Counted from the stretch's first letter, positions 1-8,999 are shown. The stretch: DNA of 64,000 bases from Synergistaceae bacterium (GCA_017450125.1 JAFSWZ010000034.1:62001-126000), one strand, 5' to 3'. A program made the numbers and translations. Notes: generated from the letters alone by a model not told the origin.

Positions 1-167
1 CTCACAAGCTGGGCTCGCGAAACGCTCAGCTTCTCCGCAGTCTCACTTATCGAGTGGAAGGCTACTTCAGGAGAGTTCCCCAGAATGTATTCTGCCACCC
101 TCCTGGTCTTGGCCGGAAACTCGTTGAGGCGGCCGCGTATTTGTTCCTCTAAATGCCGGGCATCCAT
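1..167 (-). CDS. RpiR/MurR-family transcriptional regulator, N-terminal part
   Basis: Only the first 55 or so codons lie in the window; the gene runs off the left edge. The protein starts MDARHLEEQIRGRL and continues with FPAKTRRVAEYIL, then SISETAEKLSVSRAQLV. This matches the N-terminal helix-turn-helix (HTH_6) of RpiR-type regulators, which usually carry a C-terminal SIS sugar-phosphate-binding domain (outside the window). It lies 7 bases downstream of the OB-fold gene on the same strand, so the two are probably cotranscribed. The family often controls sugar-phosphate or amino-sugar catabolism; the target here is unknown. Confidence 0.75.
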   Translation of the reverse strand, partial: MDARHLEEQIRGRLNEFPAKTRRVAEYILGNSPEVAFHSISETAEKLSVSRAQLV

Positions 168-174
168 AGTTATA

Positions 175-741
175 TCACTGTCCTATCTTTACGCACCTTA
201 CGTAATTAACTCCGCTTCCCCTCGATGAACGCAGCGTGCCTTCAACGTGAACGGGGTCTTTGTCCTTGAGTGTGGCGAGAATCTCCTTCTGCTCGTCGTC
301 GTAAACGCGCACAACGATGAAGTCTATTCCTGTCTCCGGGTTGTCCTGCCGCACAGCAAAGCGTATGTACCTGCCTGTTCCGTTCTCGCCTTCTGCCTTT
401 GCCTTGACGAAATGTACATTTCCCGAAAGTTCTGCGGAGTTCTCGGGGACTGCAGGAAGTTCGCTTAACGGTTCTGCTTCGAGGACGGACAGGTAGAGCT
501 CGCCGCTGCCCTTCGAGGAACTCAGGATGCCTTTTACGCGCACGGGAGCGTTCTCGGGGAGCTCTGAGAGCTTGGCCTGCAGTTCTTTCGGGAACGCGCG
601 GGCGTTCAGGAAATCCTTGCGGGTTGTGCAGTCAGTCCAAGTGCTCTCGTGGCGGATCGAGAAGGGAAAGTACTTGCTGTCCTTCTTGCGGCTCAGATGA
701 TGCACCAGGCCGGTAATTGTTACTGTGTTGATGATGTTCAA
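175..741 (-). CDS. Tandem OB-fold (SSB-like) protein
   Basis: The 188-residue protein is built of two similar halves, about residues 1-92 and 100-188. Each has the beta-strand pattern of a single-strand-binding OB fold: a first strand with TGLVHHL or SGNVHFV, a central FPFSIR or IRFAVR, and a closing strand with the shared motif GxLxSSxGSG. The start is a TTG preceded by GAGGTG at suitable spacing; no ATG fits. It lacks the acidic C-terminal tip typical of housekeeping SSB. It may bind single-stranded nucleic acid, but that is inferred from fold pattern only. It sits directly upstream of the RpiR-type gene. Confidence 0.6.
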   Translation of the reverse strand: MNIINTVTITGLVHHLSRKKDSKYFPFSIRHESTWTDCTTRKDFLNARAFPKELQAKLSELPENAPVRVKGILSSSKGSGELYLSVLEAEPLSELPAVPENSAELSGNVHFVKAKAEGENGTGRYIRFAVRQDNPETGIDFIVVRVYDDEQKEILATLKDKDPVHVEGTLRSSRGSGVNYVRCVKIGQ

Positions 742-876
742 CGGGTATCACCTCTGTAGTGTAATAGATAAAATCTACACCGGCTATTCTACAACTGAGA
801 TTGAGGGGCTGCTACGTGTTAAGCACAGAAAGTTTCGGCGGCTGTGCTACAATTCCAAGACATATGAGGTGATTTG

Positions 877-2036
877 ATGGTGAACAGTTCGGACAAGAAG
901 CTCAAGGTGCTGCTGTTTATGGCGGCGTATTCGTTTTTCACGATAATTAAGCTGGCACGGCATTTTGTTACGAGTGCCAGACATGCGGCACAAGGTATGG
1001 GAACGTTTCTGCAAGATTCTGCTGAAGGAGTCATGATGTCTAGGATCTCGCGTGTAAGCGTAATCTTCCTGGCTATGGTGTGCTGTGTGCTCGTGCTGGC
1101 GATGGGCAGGAAGAAATTTGAGTGGGGACGGGCGGCAAGCTCCTTCGTGTACGGGATTACTCTGTAGGGAGCATATATCACGCACTTCAACGGCCTCGAG
1201 TTTCTTGACGGGCTGTCGGGTATCTTCATGGCTCACGGAAGGTACAGGGAAGCGTTCGGCTTGGGGCACTACAACACGGTCGGCAGGTTGTGCCTGTATT
1301 ATTTCATCTTTACCGCGTTGTACCGCACCACGCTGTCAGAACGTCAAAGTCAGCACAGTAATTTACGTAAGGGGGGGGGGGGGCAAGAAAGTTCAAGCCT
1401 AACGCTCTGTATGTATACCTGATTGTTATTTCTCCCGCAATATTTCTGATGCTTCTCTCGTCCGCTTCCCGGACCTCACTCTCTGCCCTCATACTCTTCT
1501 ACTTGGTCTACACCTCACTGAACGTCTATTCACGCTCTGGATTCCACACAAAGGCTATGATGATTGTAGCTGTAATGTTCGCATTGGCAGCCTCTGTATT
1601 AGTGTGGGACTGGATGGAAGTGTGGGACACGTTCTGGTACAACAGGGGCATGAATTACACAGCCACCCTGCCTATACTTACGCAGAAAAGCTCATGGATA
1701 GCCGGACTTGGCTTCAACTTCCACGAGCACGTTGCTGACATAATCGGCACTACAATGCTGGACAGCTTCTACCTCTGCATTCTGCTCGAGGCGGGAATAG
1801 TGGGGTTCATCCTGCTGATAGGGAATATACTGCTCTTCACGAAGAGGTATTTTTCTGACATCAGGCACATGACCAAGTTCCACAAACAACTGGGCGGCCT
1901 GCTTGCCGTCATGCTGTATTACGCCGTCTTTGAGAGTGTGCTCCTTAACGGCGGACCGTTCGACCTCCTCAACTGGTGTTCGCTCATTACCGTACTGAAC
2001 GACAGGCAGGTCTCAAGAAAGTCTTTGCTCTCATGA
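877..2036 (+). pseudogene. O-antigen ligase/polymerase-like membrane protein, interrupted
   Basis: Read through, this is one gene of about 386 codons with many hydrophobic segments, fitting the Wzy/WaaL class that polymerises or ligates O-antigen in the inner membrane. ATG 877 follows an AGGTG ribosome site. The frame carries a TAG at 1165-1167 and continues in the same frame (GAYITHFNGLEF, then FGLGHYNTVGRL) to a run of 13 G at 1371-1383. After it the protein resumes in another frame (ARKFKPNALYVYLIVISPA, then LLSSASRTSLSAL) and ends at 2036. One extra G, or two fewer, would rejoin the halves, but the TAG would remain. It is either a decaying gene or a contingency gene with an added nonsense mutation. 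The ligase/polymerase call rests on topology and the GHYN and SSASRTS regions only. Confidence 0.6.
1371..1383 (+). repeat. Homopolymeric G tract (13 G) inside ligase/polymerase-like gene
   Basis: Thirteen consecutive G residues follow TTACGTAA, with CAAGAAAG after. The tract sits exactly where the reading frame of the membrane protein switches. Fourteen or eleven G would restore a continuous frame across the tract. Only one other run of eight or more G was found in the window (31626-31636), also in a glycan-related gene. Confidence 0.9.
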
Positions 2037-2062
2037 ATACCCATGAACTCGGGCTAAAGCTG

Positions 2063-2090
2063 TTGCATAATTCATAAACGCTGATATAAT
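2063..2090 (+). promoter_or_regulatory. Sigma-70 type promoter of the HU gene
   Basis: TTGCAT (2063-2068) and TATAAT (2085-2090) are separated by 16 bases. A TG two bases before the -10 box makes it an extended -10 (TGATATAAT). It lies about 30 bases before the HU start codon. Confidence 0.7.
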
Positions 2091-2121
2091 GCAGGAAAAT
2101 TCCAGCTAAGAGGTGCAAATT

Positions 2122-2412
2122 ATGACCAAAGCAGAACTTATTGACGCAATCACCGCGAAACTCGCAATGCGCAAGAAAGATGTCGCGCCCGTAGTAGATG
2201 AAGTGTTCGCGGAGATTCAGGGAGCACTCGGCAAGGGCGACAAGTGCACGTTCGTGGGCTTCGGCGTGTTCGAGGTGAGGGAGAGAGCCGAGAGAGAGGG
2301 TCGCAACCCTCAGGATCCCAGCAAGAAGGTCATCATCCCGGCCAAGAAGGTACCCGTCTTCAGGCCCGGCAAAGACCTTAAGGACGCAGTGGTGAACGTA
2401 AAACTTCACTAG
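2122..2412 (+). CDS. hup: HU family DNA-binding protein
   Basis: A 96-residue histone-like protein beginning MTKAELIDAITAKL. The DNA-binding beta-arm region reads GRNPQDPSKKVIIPAKKVP and is preceded by FVGFGVFEVRERAER, both signatures of HU. HU dimers bind and bend DNA and shape the nucleoid. The ATG at 2122 has AAGAGGTG upstream; a GTG at 2113 is in frame but lies inside that ribosome site. The gene stands alone between its own extended -10 promoter and a strong hairpin terminator. Confidence 0.95.
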   Translation: MTKAELIDAITAKLAMRKKDVAPVVDEVFAEIQGALGKGDKCTFVGFGVFEVRERAEREGRNPQDPSKKVIIPAKKVPVFRPGKDLKDAVVNVKLH

Positions 2413-2439
2413 GCACGCAGATTTCATTCTGACCTAGAG

Positions 2440-2474
2440 GCGGCTTCTGAGCGATTCAGACCAGCCGCTTTTTT
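2440..2474 (+). terminator. Rho-independent terminator after HU
   Basis: GCGGCT at 2440-2445 pairs with AGCCGC at 2463-2468, with an inner TCTGA/TCAGA pairing, followed by six T. Confidence 0.85.
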
Positions 2475-2505
2475 GTGTACATTCACGAAAGGATTGTTGC
2501 TATTC

Positions 2506-3387
2506 ATGTTAGAGTTCCGTAAATTCTCATGGCACGACAAAGATACCTACACTCCCTACTTTCAGGCTTCACCCGTTCATTACGCAGAATACTCCTTCTT
2601 CACGCTGTGGGCATGGCTTCACTCTTACCCCCTCGAAATCTCCTGCGGCGAAAATTTATGCTGGCTCAGATCCGGCGGCCCATTGCCGGGAATCTTCGGC
2701 CCGGTCGGAAACTGGAATGCTGTAACTGACTGGGGCAAAGAGTTATCATGTTTTGAGCCCGGCGACTTGGTCTACGAAGTTCCCGGAGGAATCAGGGACA
2801 TCCTCGATGGCAGGGAAGGACTCCGCTTCACAGAGGACAGAGACCAGTACGAATACCTCTACTCGGTGAAAGACTTAGTGGAGCTGAAGGGCAAAACCTA
2901 CAGGCAGAAGCGCAACAGAGTCCGCGCGTTCCTCGACGGCTACGAATGGGACTACGAGGAACTTACTCCGGCAGTGTTCAGCGAGGTGATGGACTTTCAG
3001 GAGAGATGGAGGGTAAGGCGTGAAAGCACGATGACTCCCGACGAGGCAGAATCACTCGACGGAGAGGACGAGGCGATAAGCAACGCATTCAGCAAGTGGG
3101 ATGAGTTCCAGCTCTGCGGGGGGCTTCTGCGTGTTGACGGGCAGATAATCGCCTACACTATCGCGGAGGAACTTGACCCAGAGAATCTCGACATACATTT
3201 TGAGAAGGCGTTTGGCGAGTACGCGGGGAGCTATCAGGCCATAAACTACATGTTCCTGAAGAATCACGGCGCAAAGTACAAGTTCGTGAACCGCGAGGAA
3301 GACATGGGAGAACCCGGCCTGCGTGAAGCGAAGGAGTCATATCATCCGACAATTATGCTGGAGAAGTACCAGATGGAAATCTTGTAG
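2506..3387 (+). CDS. DUF2156 protein (phosphatidylglycerol lysyltransferase C-terminal-like)
   Basis: About 293 residues, starting MLEFRKFSWHDKDTYTPYF. It has the double acetyltransferase-like (GNAT) fold pattern of the DUF2156/LPG_synthase_C family: an N-terminal substrate half, a RQKRNRVRAFL segment, and a C-terminal half with FEKAFGEYAGSYQAINYMF and KFVNREEDMGEPGLREAK. Family members include the aminoacyl-transfer domain of MprF, but soluble stand-alone forms like this one have no settled substrate. There is no membrane segment. In-frame TTG codons upstream (2494, 2497) sit closer to a GAAAGGA site, so the start is uncertain by a few residues. Confidence 0.8.
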   Translation: MLEFRKFSWHDKDTYTPYFQASPVHYAEYSFFTLWAWLHSYPLEISCGENLCWLRSGGPLPGIFGPVGNWNAVTDWGKELSCFEPGDLVYEVPGGIRDILDGREGLRFTEDRDQYEYLYSVKDLVELKGKTYRQKRNRVRAFLDGYEWDYEELTPAVFSEVMDFQERWRVRRESTMTPDEAESLDGEDEAISNAFSKWDEFQLCGGLLRVDGQIIAYTIAEELDPENLDIHFEKAFGEYAGSYQAINYMFLKNHGAKYKFVNREEDMGEPGLREAKESYHPTIMLEKYQMEIL

Positions 3388-3405
3388 GACGGGTGAACTT
3401 ATCGC

Positions 3406-5280
3406 ATGATATTCATAGTTATCGGTGTAATCGTAGCTGTCGCGGTTGGGGCATTCCTGCGGCAGCAATCCAGACAGTCAGCGCAGACCACTCCGACTGA
3501 GGAGTCTCATCCTCCGTTCGGGCAGATAGACATTCCTGCGGTTGAGGTCTCTGATGAAGATGAAGGCTACACGCTCACGGCCAAGCCCGTAACCTCGCCG
3601 GAGCTTGCGTCGGGAGCAACGTACTCATCACACGCACCTGCTGGGGAAGAGTCGCCTTACGGACGTTCCAGCGAGCCGAGAAAGCAGGCACAGCCCGCCG
3701 CGAATCTTCTCAGGTGGTGCGGGAGGACGGGCATCATCCAGCTCGAGAACTTCGCCGTTCCCAACCCCGTAGCGTACTGGTCGAACGGAGACCCCGCAAC
3801 TCAGGAGCCCTCGTGCATTGACGTAACGCTTCCAGTGCTCTTCCCGCAGCCCGGCGAACAGTTACCGGCGGAAGGTGCTGCATCGTACGCGGAGATGTCG
3901 CCTATGCAGAGAGGAATCTATCTCACGTGGCTTTCCGGCGCGCGCATACAGCCCCCGTTGCACATGTGCTACCCTGCGCTGTGGCTTTACGGCATCGAGA
4001 GACGTACAATCGTCGACAAACTAGACCTGCCGATGTGTATAAGCGAGTCGTTCAGGCTTCTTCCGTTACTGCGGTGGGACGCGCTCAAGGACAAGCTGAT
4101 AACGTTCATCACATGGCTCGCGGTCAAGGTGTGGCTTCCTGATGAAGACCTGCTGGGCTTCTGCAGAAGACTTAACTCCGTGCCTGAAGGACTGCTCGAC
4201 ATCCTAATGAACTCCTACGCAAACTCAATGCTTCCCCTTCCGTCAGCAGTTGCCTTCACGATAATACGAACTTCCGCAAAACTTCACAGGGAGGATGAAC
4301 CAGTAATCCCCCATTCCGACGAAGACTTAAAGACTTTCACGCCGATCTACAAGGACTTGTGCAACGGCGGACTTGTGCTGATAAAGCCTGAAGAGATGCT
4401 CAGGCTCAACTACACTCCCTCCAACCCGTCAATAGAGCTCAGCGACAAGGACAAAGAGCCGGTAGAGATTCCCGACTTCTTCAGCAACCTTGCGCCGTTC
4501 AAGCCGCTTGTTGATGCGTGGGAAGTTTTCCTGACGGCCAAGAAGCAGGAACAGCCCGTGCCGGACTTGTCCGACATTGCGGAACGCCCGGACTTCGAGG
4601 GATTCATCAAGAGCCTGCGCCCTGAAGGCAGCGACATTCCGTTAATCACGAACCTTGAGGCACTCGGAAAACTTATGAAGTTCGACACGTCTCCGGGCAC
4701 GAAGCTGAGCGGCAAGGAGAGAAAGTCTGTCGTGGACACCGCGCAGGTTGAGGGCTGGCAGATTGTGCCGGACTTAGGGGTCTCGGGGAGAAACTACAAC
4801 TGGCAGGACAGAATACTCTTCCTCGAACTTGCGCCGGGTACTCTTCTGCCTCACAGCTACCGTGTCGCGTCGTTTATGCTGGAGTTCATATGCGCGTCGA
4901 TTGCGGCGGATGAAGACAGAGTGTTTGAGCCCCTCCGGCAGAGGATGAATGAATTTTTCCCGCTGAGCGAGGACGACAACATACGGCTTGAGGCACAGAA
5001 GCCGCTGAACCTTCCGACGCAATACGGGCCGGAGTTCTACGGGGAGTTTCTGTGTTCGTGGCTGTCCGAGAAGGAGCGCAAGGCCGTGCGGAATCTCGCG
5101 CTTGATGCCGTGAGCCTGCTGACCGGCTACGGCGGAAATCCTGAGGTCAACTCGATACTGTGCGAGGTTCTCGGCCTTCGGGAGGACGAGGAGATTCCCG
5201 AAAAAGACCTGAAGAAGTCCCCGAAGGACAAGGGAGCAGAAGTCATGAAGATGATGGCGTTACTGTTCAAGAACGGATAA
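3406..5280 (+). CDS. TerB-N domain membrane-anchored protein
   Basis: The 624-residue protein opens with one membrane segment (IFIVIGVIVAVAVGAFL), then a Pro/Ser-rich linker to about residue 95, then a TerB-N-like domain. Its marks are NPVAYWSNGDP, PSCIDVTLPV, MSPMQRGIYLTWLSGAR and LWLYGIERR. The long C-terminal part (about 330-624) fits the alpha-helical TerB/TerB-C region usually found with TerB-N. TerB modules occur in tellurite-resistance and stress or defence contexts; the biochemical role is unknown. The gene follows the DUF2156 gene by 18 bases, and its last 21 bases overlap the convergent glycosyltransferase gene. Confidence 0.75.
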   Translation: MIFIVIGVIVAVAVGAFLRQQSRQSAQTTPTEESHPPFGQIDIPAVEVSDEDEGYTLTAKPVTSPELASGATYSSHAPAGEESPYGRSSEPRKQAQPAANLLRWCGRTGIIQLENFAVPNPVAYWSNGDPATQEPSCIDVTLPVLFPQPGEQLPAEGAASYAEMSPMQRGIYLTWLSGARIQPPLHMCYPALWLYGIERRTIVDKLDLPMCISESFRLLPLLRWDALKDKLITFITWLAVKVWLPDEDLLGFCRRLNSVPEGLLDILMNSYANSMLPLPSAVAFTIIRTSAKLHREDEPVIPHSDEDLKTFTPIYKDLCNGGLVLIKPEEMLRLNYTPSNPSIELSDKDKEPVEIPDFFSNLAPFKPLVDAWEVFLTAKKQEQPVPDLSDIAERPDFEGFIKSLRPEGSDIPLITNLEALGKLMKFDTSPGTKLSGKERKSVVDTAQVEGWQIVPDLGVSGRNYNWQDRILFLELAPGTLLPHSYRVASFMLEFICASIAADEDRVFEPLRQRMNEFFPLSEDDNIRLEAQKPLNLPTQYGPEFYGEFLCSWLSEKERKAVRNLALDAVSLLTGYGGNPEVNSILCEVLGLREDEEIPEKDLKKSPKDKGAEVMKMMALLFKNG

Positions 5281-6255
5281 GCAGAATTTCTCTACACGGC
5301 AGGCCATCTCCTGAACCGTGATAATTTTCTCAGGGTTGAGGGGGCTTGCCGTTCCTTCCTCGAAGAATCTTCGTATAGCCTCGCGCCACGCCGACACATC
5401 CCCGTCCGGCACTAACTCACCTTCCGCAAAGTCCCGCAGTGCCTCAAGGTCAGACGCAATCACCGGCAGTCCGATGCTCAACGCTTCCAGCACCACAAGC
5501 CCCATCCCCTCGCTGTGCGACGGAAACAGCAGGCACGACGAGAACGCCATAAACTCCTCCGCGTCGTCGTTGCTCACCGCCCCGTGAAACCTCACACGCT
5601 CGCCGATGCCCAAGCTCTCCGCGAGCTCCTCTAGCTCAGCGTGCTGAGACCCTTCACCTAGAACGTCCAAGCTCCACGCGTAACCTTTGAGCTCCGAGAG
5701 TGCACGTAATGCGTCGTCGAGCCCCTTAAGCCGCGTCAAGCGTCCGACAAACAGCAGGCGATTCCTCGCCGAGCCCCTGTGTCGGAACTTCGGGGGAGTT
5801 ATGCCGTTGGGTATTGTGATAACGTTCTGCGGAAGGTAACCCGCGAGGTCATGGCGGACGGCTTCGGAGACGCAGATTACACCGTCAGCATGTCGCAGGG
5901 GCAGGAGGCCGGGATTGTGGGAGTAGAACGCGTGAGCAGTCATCAGCCACTTCGAGCCCGTCAGCCTTGCCGCAAGCCACGCCGCCCACGCAGGAACGCG
6001 CGAGTGTGCGTGAATCACGTCGAACCGGCCAAGACGCGACAGCCGAAATGCACAGTACAGAACCACAAGCGGATTCTTCCGCCACAACGGAAGGTGAATG
6101 CTTCTGATGCCTTCGGGGAGCTCTCGTTCAAGATGCCCGCCCGATGATGCCAGAGTTATATCATGCCCGCGCTTTGAGAGTTCGCGGATAAGGTTCAGCA
6201 CGTGAAATTCTGCCCCTCCCTCGTCGAAGCCAGGCACAACGTAGAGTATCCTCAT
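5260..6255 (-). CDS. Glycosyltransferase family 4, LPS core type
   Basis: The 331-residue GT-B fold enzyme opens MRILYVVPGFDEGGAEFHVL. The N-terminal domain has FDVIHAHSRVPAW. The sugar-nucleotide domain has LLFVGRLTRLKGLDDALRA, and FPSHSEGMGLVVLEALSIG contains the acidic EGxGLVxLEA loop of GT4 enzymes. It probably adds a sugar to the LPS core or another surface glycan from a nucleotide-sugar donor at the cytoplasmic face. It is the last gene of the Kdo operon, overlapping the ELM1-like gene by 4 bases. Its 3' end overlaps the convergent TerB-N gene by 21 bases. Confidence 0.88.
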   Translation of the reverse strand: MRILYVVPGFDEGGAEFHVLNLIRELSKRGHDITLASSGGHLERELPEGIRSIHLPLWRKNPLVVLYCAFRLSRLGRFDVIHAHSRVPAWAAWLAARLTGSKWLMTAHAFYSHNPGLLPLRHADGVICVSEAVRHDLAGYLPQNVITIPNGITPPKFRHRGSARNRLLFVGRLTRLKGLDDALRALSELKGYAWSLDVLGEGSQHAELEELAESLGIGERVRFHGAVSNDDAEEFMAFSSCLLFPSHSEGMGLVVLEALSIGLPVIASDLEALRDFAEGELVPDGDVSAWREAIRRFFEEGTASPLNPEKIITVQEMACRVEKFCLSVLEQ

Positions 6256-7319
6256 GGCATCTCAAGTATCCATTCTGCCGCTCTCTTGGCCTCGTTGAAG
6301 TCCTGTCCGTGCTTCTGCTCCGGCTCTGAGAGGAAGTTTACGTAGTCAGGATGCTGTCCCAAGTCAACGATGAGATTCCTGCTCTTCATCACCTCGAACA
6401 TGTCGTCAAACCTCTTCGGCCCTCCGCCGAACATCTGCTTCATGAACTTCTTGCGTCTCGGAACTCTCAGCAGTCCCACCCTGAAGCCCGCAGTTACCGC
6501 CTCAGACACCATCGATACAGAGTCTTCCGTAACCAGCACGTGAGTAGCCTTGCCCATCATCGCGGTCAGTGCGTTCACGCGCGGCTTCTTGGAGAGTATC
6601 AGCATGTAGCCCAGCGATGCATCGTTGATGAACATCTTCTCTATCGTGTCGTCGAGAGCTTTTCCCGAACGTCTTGAAGTCGTCAGCAGAATCTTTATGC
6701 CGTCAATGTAGCGCAGAGGCCCGAGCGTGTCTTCTGCCCAGATGGAATCGGGATTGTAGTTGTTGTCGCTGCCTCCGACGAGAACCGCAACTATCTTCTT
6801 GCCGCCGAACTCACGCCCCGCGAAGAAGTTAGAGCCTATGAGCTCAAGCTCTGAAGGGTAAATGTGATTCGGTGCTCCTAACGTAGTGAGAACGTGCTTG
6901 TCTTTAAGGTCATGCTTGTCGTGGCTGGGGATTATCGCGTAGTCGAAGGGTTTTGTGCTGAGAACTGAGGGGGTCATCACAACCGCTGACTTGCTGCCGG
7001 TAGCTTTTGCGCTCGCCAGGCAGAACGGTGCTGCGGAACTTCCGGCGGAGATGAACAGCGTACGCGGTGCTGTCCGGCCGATGTTGAGGCCTGCGGCGTA
7101 AAGCCAGTTCTGTGCGTAGGAAGCATCATAAACTGTGAGCCCGTGTACAAAGATCTTCAGCTTGAACAGCCAGTCGAGCCCCGTAAGGTGCGGGACGTTT
7201 ATCGGCTGGTGAAGCTCTCCGCCTCCAAGACGCACGAGCCATTCTGCGATACCTAATGACTGGTGATAGTGCCCGCGTATTCCGTCGCTGATTAACACAA
7301 TGTGGTCAAATTTCGGCAT
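6252..7319 (-). CDS. ELM1/GtrOC1 family (DUF1022) putative nucleoside-diphosphate-sugar glycosyltransferase
   Basis: 355 residues with a two-domain GT-B-like layout. The N-terminal half has IVLISDGIRGHYHQSLGIAE and FISAGSSAAPFCLASAKATG. The C-terminal half has VAVLVGGSDNNY, ILLTTSRRSGKALDD and VLVTEDSVSMVSEAVTAG, the last two being characteristic of the mitochondrial-fission ELM1/DUF1022 family. Bacterial members usually lie in LPS core clusters and are presumed glycosyltransferases. It overlaps kdsB by 14 bases and the GT4 gene by 4 bases, so it is translated in the Kdo/LPS operon. Acceptor and donor cannot be read from the sequence. Confidence 0.75.
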   Translation of the reverse strand: MPKFDHIVLISDGIRGHYHQSLGIAEWLVRLGGGELHQPINVPHLTGLDWLFKLKIFVHGLTVYDASYAQNWLYAAGLNIGRTAPRTLFISAGSSAAPFCLASAKATGSKSAVVMTPSVLSTKPFDYAIIPSHDKHDLKDKHVLTTLGAPNHIYPSELELIGSNFFAGREFGGKKIVAVLVGGSDNNYNPDSIWAEDTLGPLRYIDGIKILLTTSRRSGKALDDTIEKMFINDASLGYMLILSKKPRVNALTAMMGKATHVLVTEDSVSMVSEAVTAGFRVGLLRVPRRKKFMKQMFGGGPKRFDDMFEVMKSRNLIVDLGQHPDYVNFLSEPEQKHGQDFNEAKRAAEWILEMP

Positions 7320-8025
7320 TCATCAACGCCCTCACTCTCTCCAAATCTTCCGGCGTGTCCACACCTATGCTCTCTTCCCTGCACTCCGTAACCTTTACCT
7401 TTATACTGTAACCGTGCTCCAAAATCTTAAGCTGTTCCAACGATTCAGCATCACTCAGCGGAGTCGGGGGAAGTGATACGTACTTCTTCAGGAAATCTAT
7501 TCTGTAGCCGTAGATCCCTATGTGCTGGTAGTACGGCAGGTTTGATGCGTTGCGCTTGTAGGGGATTGCTGAGCGCGAGAAGTACAGCGTGAACCCGTAC
7601 TGAGACATTACGACTTTGACGGTGTTAGGGTTGTCGATATCGCCGGTGAGTTCACGGCACAGCGTCGAGCAGTGCGCCCCCCCTAAAAGCTCCGTAACCT
7701 CGTCAATCATTCGCGGATTCAGCAGGGGTTCATCTCCCTGAATGTTTATCACTCCGCCAACGTCATAACCTCTTGCGGCCTGTTCGCATCTTGCCGTTCC
7801 GTTGGGGAGGTCTGAATCCGTCATGACTGCCTTTCCACCGAAAGACTCGACGCAGTCATAGATTCTCTTGTCATCTGTCGCAACAAGCACATCATAGAGA
7901 TTTTCTGCGAGTTTCGCGCGCTCGTAAACGTGCTGTATCATCGGTTTTCCGCAGATGTCAGCGAGCGGTTTGCCGGGAAATCTTGTTGATGACCAGCGGG
8001 CCGGTATTATTCCGATAACCTTCAT
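7306..8025 (-). CDS. kdsB: 3-deoxy-manno-octulosonate cytidylyltransferase (CMP-Kdo synthetase)
   Basis: The 239-residue protein has the family's usual length. It starts KVIGIIPARWSSTRFPGKPL, the nucleotide-binding loop of KdsB, followed by VLVATDDKRI, VINIQGDEPLL and IGIYGYR. It activates Kdo with CTP to CMP-Kdo for transfer to lipid A. It overlaps kdsD by 4 bases and the ELM1-like gene by 14, which points to coupled translation. All key motifs are present. Confidence 0.96.
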   Translation of the reverse strand: MKVIGIIPARWSSTRFPGKPLADICGKPMIQHVYERAKLAENLYDVLVATDDKRIYDCVESFGGKAVMTDSDLPNGTARCEQAARGYDVGGVINIQGDEPLLNPRMIDEVTELLGGAHCSTLCRELTGDIDNPNTVKVVMSQYGFTLYFSRSAIPYKRNASNLPYYQHIGIYGYRIDFLKKYVSLPPTPLSDAESLEQLKILEHGYSIKVKVTECREESIGVDTPEDLERVRALMNAEI

Positions 8026-8999
8026 GCTATACCTTCTCTCAGAAGTTCGTGAATGTGTACAATTCCTGCAGGTTTGCCGTCCTCTACGGCTATCAGTACG
8101 CTGATTTCGTTGTTCTCCATCACTCTAACTGCTTCGGCGGCCAGCGCGTCGGGTGAAATTGTCTTGGGAGTCTTCGTCATTGCGTCCTGTATCAGCGCGT
8201 CGAACGCTCCAGCTCCCAGCCTCTCCATGAGCCGCCGCAAATCACCGTCCGTAAATATACCCGTTAATCTGCCCTCTATGTCAACAACGCACACAGCACC
8301 ATAGCCCTTGCCGGTAATGACAAACAATGCATCCCGAACGCTCACGCCTTCGTGCACGACTGGGAGGCTGTCTCCTGTGCCCATAACGTCGCGGACACGG
8401 GTAAGGAGCTTCCGGCCAAGTGCACCGCCAGGGTGGAACAGCGCGAAATCCTCACGTTTCAGCCCGCGCAGAAGCGTAACCATCACCGCCAGAGCATCGC
8501 CGATAACCAGTTCAAGCGTCGTGCTGCTCATCGGTGCGAGCTGGAGAGGGTCTCCCTCAGACTCGACGTGCGCATCAAGAACTATGTCGCTGTGTTCGGC
8601 AAGGGGTGAGGACATTGCGCCGGTTATGGCAATCATCTTTGCGCCGAGCCTCCTGAAGTGCGGGAGAAGTGCGGTCATCTCTGGTGAAGCTCCGCTGTTG
8701 CTGATGAGCAGTCCGACATCCTCGCGCCGAACCATGCCTAAATCACCGTGCGAGGCTTCTGCGGCGTGAAGGAAGAACGACGGAGTACCCAGAGAAGCGA
8801 GCGTCGCAGAGATTTTCCGTCCCACGAGGCCGGATTTCCCCAGCCCAACAACCACAACGCGCCCCCTGCATCCGTAGATTAACCGCGCGGCCTTCACGAT
8901 GTCGGGAGTCAGGCGCTCAGAGGCCGATAGTATCTCGTCTGCCTCCGTCTTCATGAGCGTACGTGCGGCTTCAAGTAATTTGCTGTCAGTGCGGGGCAA
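8022..8999 (-). CDS. kdsD: D-arabinose-5-phosphate isomerase (KpsF/GutQ family)
   Basis: 325 residues: a SIS isomerase domain at about 35-170 (VVVVGLGKSGLVGRKISATL, FFLHAAEASHGDLGMV, LISNSGASPEM) followed by two CBS domains at about 205-325 (GAVCVVDIEGRLTGIFTDGD; ISVLIAVEDGKPAGIVHIHE). It converts ribulose 5-phosphate to arabinose 5-phosphate, the first committed step to Kdo. It abuts the aspartokinase-like gene with no gap and overlaps kdsB by 4 bases. Placement beside kdsA and kdsB favours the Kdo role over glucitol-type GutQ. Confidence 0.95.
   Translation of the reverse strand: MPRTDSKLLEAARTLMKTEADEILSASERLTPDIVKAARLIYGCRGRVVVVGLGKSGLVGRKISATLASLGTPSFFLHAAEASHGDLGMVRREDVGLLISNSGASPEMTALLPHFRRLGAKMIAITGAMSSPLAEHSDIVLDAHVESEGDPLQLAPMSSTTLELVIGDALAVMVTLLRGLKREDFALFHPGGALGRKLLTRVRDVMGTGDSLPVVHEGVSVRDALFVITGKGYGAVCVVDIEGRLTGIFTDGDLRRLMERLGAGAFDALIQDAMTKTPKTISPDALAAEAVRVMENNEISVLIAVEDGKPAGIVHIHELLREGIA

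Noticed and set aside
7677-7683. Seven-C run in kdsB as another slippage tract
   Set aside because: Short, and the reading frame is intact through it; within chance expectation.
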